64,000 nucleotides of DNA from Macrotrachela quadricornifera (Eukaryota > Rotifera > Eurotatoria > Philodinida > Philodinidae). Under the pieces are notes generated by a model, which saw only the letters and a list, made by a program, of their open reading frames with translations, ran no database searches and was not told the origin of the DNA. The DNA lies in NCBI GenBank assembly GCA_022393335.1, contig JAJEKB010020795.1, forward strand, positions 769,313 through 833,312, in the 5' to 3' direction. Below are positions 11,027-21,875 of this stretch, piece after piece; the stretch's first letter is position 1, and every line of letters begins with the position of its first letter. The position numbers and the translations under genes are program-made.

Positions 11027-14000
11027 TATATTAAAAAATAAATTCTGTAAAATGAATCTATTGAATTGAAAATTGATCGAAAAGAAAACTTCTCGTCAGA
11101 ATAGCTACCGTAAATAAATATGAATTTTTTTTCTTATTGTTTACAATAGCTAAGAGACATAAAGATGTGTATTTTTCTGTTTCATATTGATGAGTTAGGT
11201 GTTATTCATCATAAAAGCACTTTTACATACTGTTCGTGATGTTTCCTTTTTTTTTTGATTGTTTTTCTTCGACACCTTCTTGCAAATGATAACACATTCA
11301 ATATTTCTCTCTTCGCGCAAAACAAATCATTCTCACGTATCTCATAATAGCAAGCATATATCAGAGAAAAAAGAGAATGTAACACATAACGAAGGAGAAG
11401 CAGATATAAGATCTAAATAATAGATACTACATACAAAATCGAATTACATATTTTCATGCAGACTCTTTTATTTGTGTAAATTTTTGTTTTTTTTTAACTT
11501 CATTCGTGTTGGAATCCTATAAGAAATATTTAATAGTTATATGCACTCGTCTTCGTCTTTTATGTAACATATATTATTTTTTAAAACCTTAACTAGATAG
11601 TGTTTTATGAATTCTAATGAGTTGTATTTGAAATATAATATTTGACGTAGTTATATGTATGTATGAGTCACAGTTAATTGGACAGTCCAATTAGTTCGTG
11701 TATTAAGCCAACTGAATACCAGTGTACTAATACGCATTCAAAATAAAAAGATGGGTGGGTATTTTTTGAATAATTTTTGATAGGAACAAGATAGAGAGCT
11801 GCGATTTGTTCAAAATTAGAAATAGGCGATGAAAACGCATCGAGCTGTGTATTATAAGTTGATTTGACCTAGTTTGTTGGAGAACTTAAATCAACGTCTT
11901 TGAAACCAAACGTATTCCAGTAGGTGATTGAAATAGATTTTCAATAATTACATGTGCATTCAAATCGCTAATCGATGATCTAGAAAACTATATAATGTTT
12001 AGACTTTTAGATTTATTCATTTAGAAGTTATAAGAATTTGACTTGGTTTGTTGAGTGGTTTTCTTCTATTAATTTCTGGAAAAAAAATGACTTTTTGGAG
12101 TTTTTCGTATTTAATCAGAAAGGGAATTTTCAGTATAGTTTTTTAGAAGATTAATTAAAAAAATTTTACGAAACATCTTGGAAAAACCTATGATATATGA
12201 TTTAGTACATCTTCATTTCCACATTTCTAGATTTCAGGCACTTATGATAGAAGTAAATCTCTGATATCTATTCAATTTATACAAATTTATCAATCAATTT
12301 TTGATTTTTGATTCAGTTGTGAAATTGGATGCTATCTAAAGGATTGTAGTTATATTTACAAGATATCTATACGAGTCTTAAATGTTTAAATTTAAACTTA
12401 TCTACAAATACTGAACGAAAATCTTTCTTCAGCGATAATTGAAAAAGATAAATATTTACTTATTATTGAAATTTTACCAACTATTTATTGTCCACCATAC
12501 GCGTATTATCAAACAAAAAACTTGCAATGAAAATATCTATTCATTATAAAAAAAATTTCTGTAGCTAGCACTTTATATCGTGTCTCTTGCGTTCTTCGAC
12601 ATATATCCAGTGGAGAACGCAGGAGATGCGATACGAGATGCTTGTTGCAGCACATTTTATTTTAGTGTGCAATGATTATCTACATTCTTTTATATAGAGA
12701 AACAACCAATATGATCTGTCTTTGTTCAATATAAGATTTCTGTCTCTGAACGACATAAAATACTGAGAGTTTCCATGTACATTTCAATATAAAACTTGAA
12801 TATACAAATATGAAAAAACGAAATAAATTGTTGTTAGTGGAGTTGAAAAGTATATTTGCTTGATGCTTCAATAAAAGTTCGACCATTGAATTTTGGCAAC
12901 AGGATGGGAGAGATCCTGTGAGCCTTACTTAGATTCAAGACGCTCCGTCGCCCCGATTTTATGATACAAAGATAGTAATATAAAATAGAACATTAATTTA
13001 TCTATCTTACATATTTTCTTAAAATCAAATATATGCAAAACAACTGATTCATTCAATCTTCATTTATCACTCAATTGATAAACATTCATATATTTGAAAT
13101 AAAACTAGTGTATATACAAGTGATGCACTGCAGACATCCCTGTAAAACAATTAATCGTATGAACACAAATATTATTCATATATGACTTAATAGCTTGACT
13201 AGGTCACTTTTTTCTTTTAGTCATTGTTTCACATATATGTACATATATGAATGAAAACCATGACATACATAACCGACGAAATCAACTGCTTCGTTAATGG
13301 ATGATTATTGTTTTACTATCCTATATAAGACGGTGATATTCATCATTCAAATATTATTCATTTTATCGAAGTAAATAATTGTCTTAAAAATTACATTTAG
13401 TTAGGGATGGATAGAATATAAAATTTGGCTTTCTTTAAATAAATACTTTTCTTTTATATTTAACTTATTATTGATAATCAATTCAATGACTTTTTCTGTT
13501 TCAAATGTAACAGTTATTTAATTGATAATCAATAATAAACAATTATAAAAGAAAAAGATTTATTTTTTCGAAATAAATATATTACTGTTACACTGGAACA
13601 GGCTGAGTAATATATTTATTTCAGTTCAAAGCTAGATTTTTTTCTAGAGGGTATGAGTATTTTCCTATCTATTAACGTCTTTTTTTAGCGTTGAATTAAT
13701 GTATGTTTTCTACATTAATTCAATCCAGAGAGATACTGCTCTTGTTGGACAAAGACAAAAGAAAGATCTTTTGTGGAATACGATCTAAAAGAGAGTGTTG
13801 AGGTGTATAGAGGCAGAAATTTACACTCCACCCTCTGACCGTGACCGACAAGCTAGGGTAATGTAACAGACCGTGACCAACAGGTTAAGAAAGGCTCACG
13901 GACTGTGATGGATAGAATATTATAAGCCGTCACAGATCGAGATAGATGGCCTTTTGAGGCTGTTGTACAGCATGAGAAATGCAGTTCGCAACCATGGCAC

Positions 14001-14335
14001 ATATGATGACATGCGCCTTTAAGGATAATCAGAGGTCATGTTTAGACTAAGTCTAGTTAAAATATCTTTGAAATATTTCCCTATTGAAGTTCAATGCTGC
14101 AAAGTCAGGAATTGCGCTAACAGCTTTTATGTACGTACGTAGGTACGTACATTGTCTTACCACTGTTGACCTTTGTGCTTTCAACAACCAGGATCTCTCT
14201 GGTCGCGCGCGCGCGTGAATATAAATATATATCAATTTATTTTCATTCTTTTATCTCTTTTCAATTAAAATTACACAGCAATCAAAAAATAATAATCAAT
14301 ATCTAAAAATAAAGGAAATTTATTGGTTCATCCGA
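11027..14335. other. Gene-poor AT-rich region
   Basis: About 3.3 kb without a supported gene. It contains a short perfect hairpin near 11675-11695 (AATTGGAC/GTCCAATT), paired hairpins at 13445-13622 (listed separately), a TACG/GTAC simple repeat near 14130-14150 and a short GCGCGC run near 14205. Open frames at 12680-12886 and 14053-14235 look random. Confidence 0.4.
13445..13622. repeat. Two adjacent inverted-repeat hairpins
   Basis: Arms of about 40 bp (13445-13485 and 13516-13558) share TTATTATTGAT(A/T)ATCAATT. A second hairpin follows with perfect 17-bp arms, GAAATAAATATATTACT at 13570-13586 and its reverse complement at 13606-13622. This is probably a MITE remnant; no target-site duplication was identified. 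Confidence 0.5.
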
Positions 14336-15256
14336 CTACTTGTATTCTATTTCAATATTAAATCGTTGTATTCGTTTGTTTCCCCAATCAACAACATAGA
14401 GATTACCTTGTCGATCAAATGACAATCCTATGGGCACATTGAGTTGATTTGCTTGTGCTCCTTTACCACTTCCACCAACAATAACATTTCCTTGTTGTGC
14501 TTTTTTAGGCCAACGTACAAGTCGATGATTATCACGATCAACTACATAAACAGTACCCAATTGATCGACTAGAACTCCTTGAGGATAATACAATTGTGTC
14601 AAACTATTTCCTTTTCCTTGTCCACCAGCAACAACAATACCTTCTTTTGCATCTTCTATCCATTTCATTACACGGTGACTAGAATAATCAGACACAAATA
14701 CTGAATGCTCTTGATCGACGAATATGTAAGTGGGGCAACTGAGTTGATCAAGACGATTCCCTTTTGCGTTTCCACCTGCTACTACTATTCCTTCGAATTC
14801 ACCCATTCGATATCTTCTAACTTCATGCTTGTCATAATCAGAGATATAGAGAAATCCATTGTCATCCATTGTCAAACAAGAACAAGAGATATTCGAAATA
14901 ATTATTTCTCCATTTCTTCCATTTTTTCGAGGCCAACTAACTACTCGTCTATTCCCATAATCACAAATAATAAGTCTATCTCTCTCTTTATCCACGATTA
15001 CATCTGTTGGGGAATTCAATTGACGAGTGTCATTTCCTTGTTCATGTCCACCTGCCACTATTTGTCCATCTGTTTCACCCGATTTCCATGCTACAATACG
15101 GTGATTCCAACAATCAGCAACATAAATTGTTTGTTCATCATCCACATATAAACCTTGGGGGACAGAGAGTGTTGTTTTTTTGTCCTCCTACTGTTTGACC
15201 GTTCTCGTTCCATTTGGTGTTTGCAGAAATATCTATGAAACTGGCACGAAGTGGTA
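14336..15256 (-). pseudogene. NHL-repeat (beta-propeller) protein, 3' exon with a frameshift
   Basis: About 270 residues of NHL repeats are open from 15145 down to the stop at 14336, with repeated units of the form P-x-G(L/V)-x-V-D...YVxDxxNHRxxRW separated by VAGGxGxGN linkers. About five to six blades are visible. The same protein continues upstream in another frame (…ANTKWNENGQTVGGQ) to a plausible splice acceptor (TTTTAG before 15256). The two frames meet at a run of five G on the plus strand (15157-15161); four would restore continuity, so a single-base insertion or a sequencing error explains the break. NHL propellers mediate protein or ligand binding, and bdelloids carry many such genes. 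No 5' exon was identified. A recent pseudogene or an assembly error are both possible. Confidence 0.7.
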
Positions 15257-16805
15257 CTAAAAGAAAGAGAAAACATGATCATCATCAAAATGTGCCTTTC
15301 ATTTTCTTCGAATAGTGAGAAAAGAAAAGCTTGTATACTATTGTTTTTCACTCTGTTTGATGTAATAGAGAAGAATAGAGAAAATTCTCAGTTGCCGTAA
15401 CGAAAAGTACTATTATACCATACATCATTCATCGTGTCTGTTTTAACTAGTAGTGAAGAATGTGCGAGTTGATGATATTTGAACTTTTTGCTCATCAGTC
15501 AAATGAAATTTTTCTGACAGATTTCCAAAAATACTTCTCGACCGACACTTTCCTGGTCGAATCTTCCTTGTGAAGTCTCTGTAGAGTCTTCTAAAAAATG
15601 CGAAATTCTTGGGATCTCCTCCACTAGTGTAGAACTCGTTAATTCGTTTCAACTATTCAACTATTACTATATGATAGATTAGGTATGCTACTCTAGGATG
15701 CTGCCAACAGGATGTTGCCTATAGGGTGTTGCCTATAAGATGCTGCTTACAGAATGCTAGAAGTAATTATTGTAGTGAGAATGCTGCCTACGGGAAGCTA
15801 AAAGCAATCTATGGAGAAAAGACGCTGTCTACTGCATTTGACAGAAATCTACAGGTAGCGAATCCTTGACAACCTCACCTACACTCTCATCCTTTCACCC
15901 TCACCCACACCCTCAACCCAAGATATAAACCTTTACAGAATATTTTTCTTTATATAGTGTGTATTTATCGACTCATCTATTTCAAAAAAGTCTGTTAGTT
16001 ATTGATCTATTGAAGACAACACTTTATCTGAGATGTACGCAGATCGAAAATGAATACAATGCTAATAATATTTTTGATAAAGGACTATCTCTCACGACAA
16101 GTTTTAATGTTCTTCTACAAGTCTTTTCTGAAAATTTAATGATCATGTCAACGAATTTTGTAAAAAATAAAAAAGCTTCATGATACATATATTAGCATGA
16201 TAAGAGCTAAAACAAAAAAGGTCGATCTTCTCTTTTTTGAGATCTAGATAAGAGCAGAGAAAATATTCATATGCGAGACATTCATGAAAGTACCTATAAG
16301 ATAGAATGGTTAAAACCATTCCTCAATGAATATATTCAAATATTTTCCCCCTTCAGAACTAGGTTTCTGGTTTCTTTCAACCTAGTCTCTGATTATAATG
16401 TTTCGTATTGATGTTTCGTTTCTTGGTTTCGCTTTAAGCTTTCTCAAAATTGAAAAGTTTTCTGAAACATAACTAAAAGCAACTCCAGTCAACGCCGCCG
16501 AAGGCTAGAAGTTTTGTGCTCACCGCCGCCGTAATACCGAAAAAATTTTAATTTTCGAACCACCGTCGCCGATCAGGGCGTCGGATTACACTCGTAAGGA
16601 TGATGCACGTTCACGAATAATTAACAAATCCATTTGATCTTACTTTCAAAGAGGTTAGTGTTGTAACAGTACATATCTACAATCAGAATGTCTGAGTAGT
16701 GAATCTACGCAAATAAGAAAAAGTAATAAATTCAGAAAACGTATTTTTTTCACATTTTTGAAAATTCATGATTTTTTGACCCAAATGAGATGGATGAAAA
16801 AATGA
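15257..16805. other. Intergenic region upstream of the NHL gene
   Basis: No gene is supported. The stretch holds a 14-bp minisatellite (15696-15758), C-rich CCCTCACCC-type simple sequence near 15880-15920 and a GC-rich CCGCCG-containing patch near 16490-16590 that looks like the inside of a degraded transposon. An unseen 5' exon of the NHL gene may lie near 15260-15420. Confidence 0.35.
15696..15758. repeat. 14-bp minisatellite, about 4.5 copies
   Basis: Consecutive units GGATGCTGCCAACA, GGATGTTGCCTATA, GGGTGTTGCCTATA and AGATGCTGCTTACA, then GAATGCT. Similar words recur at about 15780-15800 (GAATGCTGCCTACGGG), showing that the array is decayed. Confidence 0.75.
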
Positions 16806-16809
16806 TTAA

Positions 16810-17552
16810 CCCTTTCACCGTGATGGGGTCTACCGGTGGACCTCATTATATTTTAACAAGAAACTTAATAGAGAAATACTTTTCTTTCGCTTATTCTTAA
16901 GCGGGAGGTTACATTTAAGGTGTGATTTGCTCTGCCTTCTCTATTTTTAAAATCATTTATTGCATAGCGTGGTGTTGGTCGGTAAAACAATCAAAACAAA
17001 AACATTTGTAACAATCAGAGCAGAAAGTTTTTCTTCTCTTTGTTGTTGCAGGACATGCTTCGCTTGATTGTTGTTCCCTGTTTTTCGCGTAACGGCCAAT
17101 ACAACGTCTTTGGACAGCGCAATCAGATCATTCCATTTCTTCAAGCTTGTGATCCATCAGCTTGCGTTTCGTTTGGCTTGTTGAGCATTCTCTAGGACTA
17201 GGTTTTAGATTCTCGTATGGCACACAAAGAAGTAAATCAATTCAACACGAAAGAACACCTTCTATGCGATGATACAAACAACAGAAAGAAAAACAAATAG
17301 CTGCACAGACTGAAAATATCAATGAGCACATTTATGAAGTGCGGACACGCACGAAAATTGGTATTGAAGTTATTTTCCTCGGAAAACCGAATTGTGGTGA
17401 AATGATTAAGAAGTAATTCTTTTTTTTTTATACATTTACAGCTCATTCATTTCTCTATACAAATATTCTATAATCTTCCCTTTCAGACGTTTTGTACTAA
17501 ATTATGTAAAACGTACAAATGGGTCGAAAACGACCCAGCTGGAGGTAAAGGG
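16810..17552 (-). mobile_element. Internally deleted piggyBac-type element
   Basis: The element is bounded by TTAA on both sides (16806-16809 and 17553-17556). Its ends start CCCTTT in inverted orientation, followed by palindromic GGTC/GACC blocks (GGGTCGAAAACGACCC on the right). This is the hallmark of piggyBac. On the minus strand at about 17144-16960 a frame shows a cysteine-rich segment (CAVQRRCIGRYAKN … TFCSDCYKCFCFDCF … HH). It resembles the C-terminal zinc-binding domain of piggyBac transposases. An in-frame TGA precedes this segment, and the catalytic DDD core is absent, so the copy is dead and much shorter than an autonomous element. It could still be mobilised in trans if the ends are functional. 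Confidence 0.75.
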
Positions 17553-17666
17553 TTAATCTTTCGTGTATCAATAGTTGAATAGCTGAAGTATCTTTCCTGC
17601 TTTTACCTGTATGATTAGACCCTAGTAGATCCTACTAGATCTTGCACACTGTATCTTAGGTGATAC

Positions 17667-18480
17667 GAAAGACTATCTTTTTTTTTATTGACAAATATTT
17701 GAAATTTTATATTTTCTTCCTTTTATTCTTTAATTAAATTAATTTAAAGTTTTTAGGTTGATTTAAATTATATATTTTAATTATAGAATTAAACCAATTA
17801 TTATTGATGATATTAAAGTGGAATAATACAATAAAATAAAACAATTAAAAATAAAGTAATAAAATTTTTTGTAAAAAATACAAAAAAGAATAAAATAAAA
17901 TAACGTAAAAAACTTTAAATTATTATTGTTACGTTTCGACAATCGATGTTATCTTCGTCAGATATGTATAGGTGTAAATTTATATTTTCTTTCTCTTTTT
18001 GACTTTTAACATATGATAGTGGGACGGAAGAAAATAAATAAGCCTATTTCTCTCCTATCAGTATCACTGTCTTGCCGTTTCACTATCATATGTTAAAAAT
18101 CAAAAAGAAGAGCATATATATTTATATCTACACGTGTCTGACGAAGACAACATCGATTGTTGAAACGTACCAATAATAATTTAAAGTTTTTTTTATATTT
18201 TTTATAAAAAACTTTATTATTTAATTTTAAATAAATTTAAATACTTTTACTCAATAATATTAAAATTTAACTTTTAATTATTCTATTTTATTGTAATATT
18301 CCAACTTAGTATCATCAATAATAATAGATTTAATTCTATAATGAGAATATATAATTTAAATAAACGTAAAAATTTTAAATGAATTGATTTAAAGAATAAT
18401 AGAAAGAAAATATAAAATTTCAAATATTTATCAATAAATTATGTCCTTCGTAATAACAAGAAATGAAATGAAAGACTATC
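17667..18480. repeat. Large palindrome (foldback element), about 0.8 kb
   Basis: Two arms of roughly 350-370 bp are reverse complements with scattered differences. Examples are TTGACAAATATTTGAAATTT near 17695 against AAATTTCAAATATTTATCAA near 18430, and ATCGATGTTATCTTCGTCAG against CTGACGAAGACAACATCGAT. The loop is about 70 bp (around 18020-18090). An 11-bp direct repeat GAAAGACTATC borders it (17667-17677 and 18470-18480) and may be a target-site duplication. No coding capacity. Superfamily not assigned. Confidence 0.75.
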
Positions 18481-18861
18481 CATATTTTGAATTATTTTGT
18501 AATTCATTTACGTCATTTAGTGAAGCCGTTGGCCCCGTATTGTGATCATACACATGGACATGGGTTAGATATGGGTAAGAAGCGTACTGGTACGAACAGG
18601 ATGCGGACACGAAAATTTGTAGTCGTGTGGAGCTCTAATTGAAATTATATTAAAATATTTAATTTTATCCTTCAATGAATAATTATTAAAAAATAACTTT
18701 AAGAAAATGAAGCCAATCTAATATTAAAATAAACTGAGCTCACTCGAAAGAAGTAAAAAACCTCTGAACATCTTTGCATTCAACATTTTTCTTTTCAATG
18801 TTTTTCATCAAACTGTTAATAATTAATGATCTTCATAACAAAATATAATAGTGGCACTTAC
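18481..18861. other. Spacer 3' of the B-box pseudogene
   Basis: No further exon of the B-box gene could be found here, although its exon ends in a good splice donor. Nothing else was recognised. Confidence 0.3.
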
Positions 18862-19378
18862 CAAATGGTGTAATGACGAAAATTTTATTAATAAATAATG
18901 TAGATTGTTGTTCAATTTTAATATTTGTTGGTTTATCAAATTCGTCATTCAAATTTTTTAATTTCTCTTTGAGAGAGTTTATATCAATTTCATTAAATTC
19001 ATTGTCTTGATGAATTTGTTTTATTTGTTTGGTTAAATTATCTAACTTATTTTTTATTTCAATAATCATTTTATTTGCATATTGGATTATTAATTGTCTA
19101 CATTCTTCTGCTGTTTGTTTAATTTTATCAATTGAATCATTTTCCCATTCATCAATTAGTTGTATCAATGGATATTTTTTTGTATTTACACTTTGTTGAA
19201 TAAGTGATTGGAAAAATAAATTTCAGTTATATTCAATTTCATCAAATTGTTTATTAAGCATTTGTCGATGTTTTGATAAATCATCAATGCAAAACTCATT
19301 TGAACATCCTTTACATTCATATGTGATTTTTTCTTTTTCACATATAAAACATTGTTTTTTAGTAGTTGTTGTCATCAT
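18862..19378 (-). pseudogene. B-box zinc finger/coiled-coil (TRIM-like) gene fragment with in-frame stop
   Basis: One continuous frame from ATG at 19378 (or 19375) to a splice donor at 18861 (G|GTAAGT), broken by a single TGA at 19223-19225. The N-terminal part (CFICEKEKITYECKGC … FCIDDLSKHR) is a B-box-like zinc-binding domain. After the stop the same frame continues into a helical, charged coiled-coil (LIDEWENDSIDKIKQTAEEC and beyond) ending near FVITPFG. This is the N-terminal half of a family that in bdelloids is commonly followed by NHL or other repeat exons. No such downstream exon is visible, so the gene appears both nonsense-mutated and truncated. A sequencing error could explain the TGA but not the missing 3' part. 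Confidence 0.72.
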
Positions 19379-19701
19379 TTGTTGAATACTTCTCTTAATA
19401 ATAAAATGTATGAATGTTTGACAATGTGAAAATAAATGAAAGAAACGATAAAAACCTTTCATTTATTTTGATGTTTAGAGATTTGCAGCATCCACATGCT
19501 TGAATGTCGATAAACATTGGTCGGAAGTAACAGAACAGATTATATTTGGCGATGGAAACACCTTTTGTCATCAAAAATACAAATAATGAAAGTTATTTTT
19601 TGATTCTGCATCAAAAATGAATTAAAAATTGAAATAATTTATAAGATTTATCATAAGAATTTTATTTAGCTTTTCTATTTCACATTAACAAAATCATATG
19701 G

Positions 19702-20044
19702 GAGGGCACACCAGGACTTATTTTTTTTGGATTTGTTTCTTTTGCGGGATTTATTGGGATTATTGAGACTATATAGCTGTATTAGTATTTCAGCGCACCC
19801 TCACTCTTGCTCCCAATCTCCCACACTCACCCTCACCCTCACTTAGTTTCTGTCCTCACTCTCCATAGGAGTTATGTGGAATTTATTTTAAGATGTATGG
19901 GGATTTATTAAAAAATCCGAATAAATTCCAAAAAAATAGATCCTGGCATCTGTTGATATAGTCTCAATAAATCCTTAGTAAATGAATCCCAATAAATCCC
20001 ACAGAAGAAATAAATCCCAAAAAAATAAGTTCCGGTATGCCCTC
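19702..20044. mobile_element. MITE with about 60-bp terminal inverted repeats
   Basis: The left end GAGGGCACACCAGGACTTAT and the right end, inverted, GAGGGCATACCGGAACTTAT continue into a shared GGGATTTATTGGGATT block. The centre has CACCCTCACCCTC simple sequence. I could not identify a clear target-site duplication, so the superfamily is left open. No coding capacity. Confidence 0.65.
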
Positions 20045-20123
20045 ATTCAATCAGCAATTATGTGCAATAGTGTTCAAAAATTAACGGAAAAATATATAAC
20101 ATGTGAAATTGTTATCGATTGTA

Positions 20124-21875
20124 TCAAAATGAAACTTTCAGTAGTGGATTAATTCCCATATTCTTAGAGAAATAATGTGATCCTGAAGAACCAATCATGT
20201 TGCATTGAAGATTCAATGTAGTGAGCGTCTATTTTAAATAGTACAAATGTTTATGATGCAGATGGATGAAGGATTAATTATCTTACTGTATTAGATCGTA
20301 AGGCACTTGCTAAATCTTGTGCTCCTTTTTCACCGATAATGTTATTAAAAAAATTCAGAGTAGCTAGTGTCTACATTGGATGATACAAATACACAAGAAT
20401 AGTTGAATGAAGAACCAGTCTTACTGTATTCTGTCGTAATGCACCAGCAATATACTGTGCTCCTTCGCCACTAATTTCATTATCTTCAAGTGTCAATATT
20501 GTAAGTCCCTGTTCCAAAAGAAATAGATATACATGATATAGATGTATAGAAAATCAATCAAACTATATTCTGTTGTAATGCATTTGCTAAATATTGTATT
20601 CCTTTGTTACCGATTCTATTCCATCCCATACGTAGCGTAGCAAGTGTCTGTATTAAATAATATAGATACGTATGAGAAGCAACTAATCCTACTTTATTAT
20701 GTCCTAGAGCATTCGCTAAATATTGTGCTCCTTGACTGCTGATTTTGTTGTTTGCCACATTCAGCACGATAAGTGTCTATGTTGAACAAAACAGATGAAT
20801 ATACCATAAATTAATAGAGAACTAATTTTACTGTATTTTGTTCTAATGTATTTGCTAGATATTGTACTCCTTCATCACCAATTTTATTGTTTGAAAGATT
20901 TAGATTGATCAATGTCTATGTTAAATAGTATAAATCCTTACAGATAGATGAACAGAGAACAAATCTTACTGTATTTTGTTTTAATATATTCGCTAAATGT
21001 CGTGCCCCTTTGTCACCGATTTCATTTGCTACAAGAGTGAGGGTGGTGAGTGCCTACATTAAATGATACAAATGCATATACATATAGAACTAATTTATAT
21101 ATATATAATATCAAGTGTCTGTGTAAGTATAATTGAATCAATAATTAAATATGAAAGGACAAAAAAAAGATACAATAATACAGTATAAACGGACTTTTTC
21201 TATTTTTACCGTATTTCGCTGTATTGCATTAGCTAAATATTGTGCTCCTTTATCACCAATTCCATTATTTTCAAGATGAAGTATGATAACTGTCTGCATT
21301 GAATGATATAAATGCTTGAAAATATATGAATAAAAATCTAATCTTACCGTATTCCATTGTAATGCATTAGCTAAATTTTGTGCTTTTAAATCATTGATAT
21401 CATTGTCTAATAGAGTCAGTGTAGTTATTGTCTGTATTAAACAGTAAAGATGAATATATAAAAATGAAGATCATCTTATCGCTATATTATCTTGTATGTA
21501 ATTTACTACACTCTTTAGACTATTTATTCTAAATGTAAGATAATATATTAATAAATTTTATTGAAGTACATAGGATGTGGGAAATGTATAGAATGTTTTT
21601 TTGTTCGATCGAGAAATTTACGATCAACCAAAAGAAAAACAAGTAAAATGTATTATTTTATAGAAACGAATCATTTTTCAGAGATTGTAAAAATGTGAAT
21701 TTAAAATATAAGAGAAATTTACCTGATATCGATGATAACTGTCTATAATTGTATTAATACGTGTACAAACATTTCGTATAGAGCATAAAAGAGTAAAATC
21801 ATCAAGATTATCAAGTACACGATAGATAAGTTCTGCCGGTAATGTTAGAAAACAAGGAATAAATTTGTCAGACAT
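20124..21875 (-). CDS. F-box/leucine-rich-repeat (RNI-type) protein, ten exons
   Basis: Exons on the minus strand: 21723-21875, 21348-21431, 21210-21293, 20970-21053, 20832-20915, 20693-20776, 20564-20647, 20425-20508, 20287-20370 and 20124-20228. All junctions are GT-AG and phase 0; the total is 309 residues plus TGA. Exon 1 (51 residues) is an F-box (LTLPAELIYRVLDNLDDFTL). Each of the eight middle exons is exactly 84 bp and encodes one 28-residue repeat of the form TLTxLxLxxNxIGxxGAQYLANALxxNT, the ribonuclease-inhibitor type of LRR. The last exon carries a ninth, degenerate repeat. F-box proteins recruit substrates to SCF ubiquitin ligases and the LRR arc would bind the target; this is family knowledge, and the target is unknown. 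No stop codon or frameshift was found, so it looks functional. Confidence 0.88.

Noticed and set aside
14705..15198. Plus-strand open frames opposite the NHL gene
   Set aside because: They are antisense shadows of the repeat-rich NHL coding strand.
15880..15920. CCCTCACCCACACCC stretch considered as telomere-like repeat
   Set aside because: Not a regular repeat of a fixed unit; simple-sequence similarity only.
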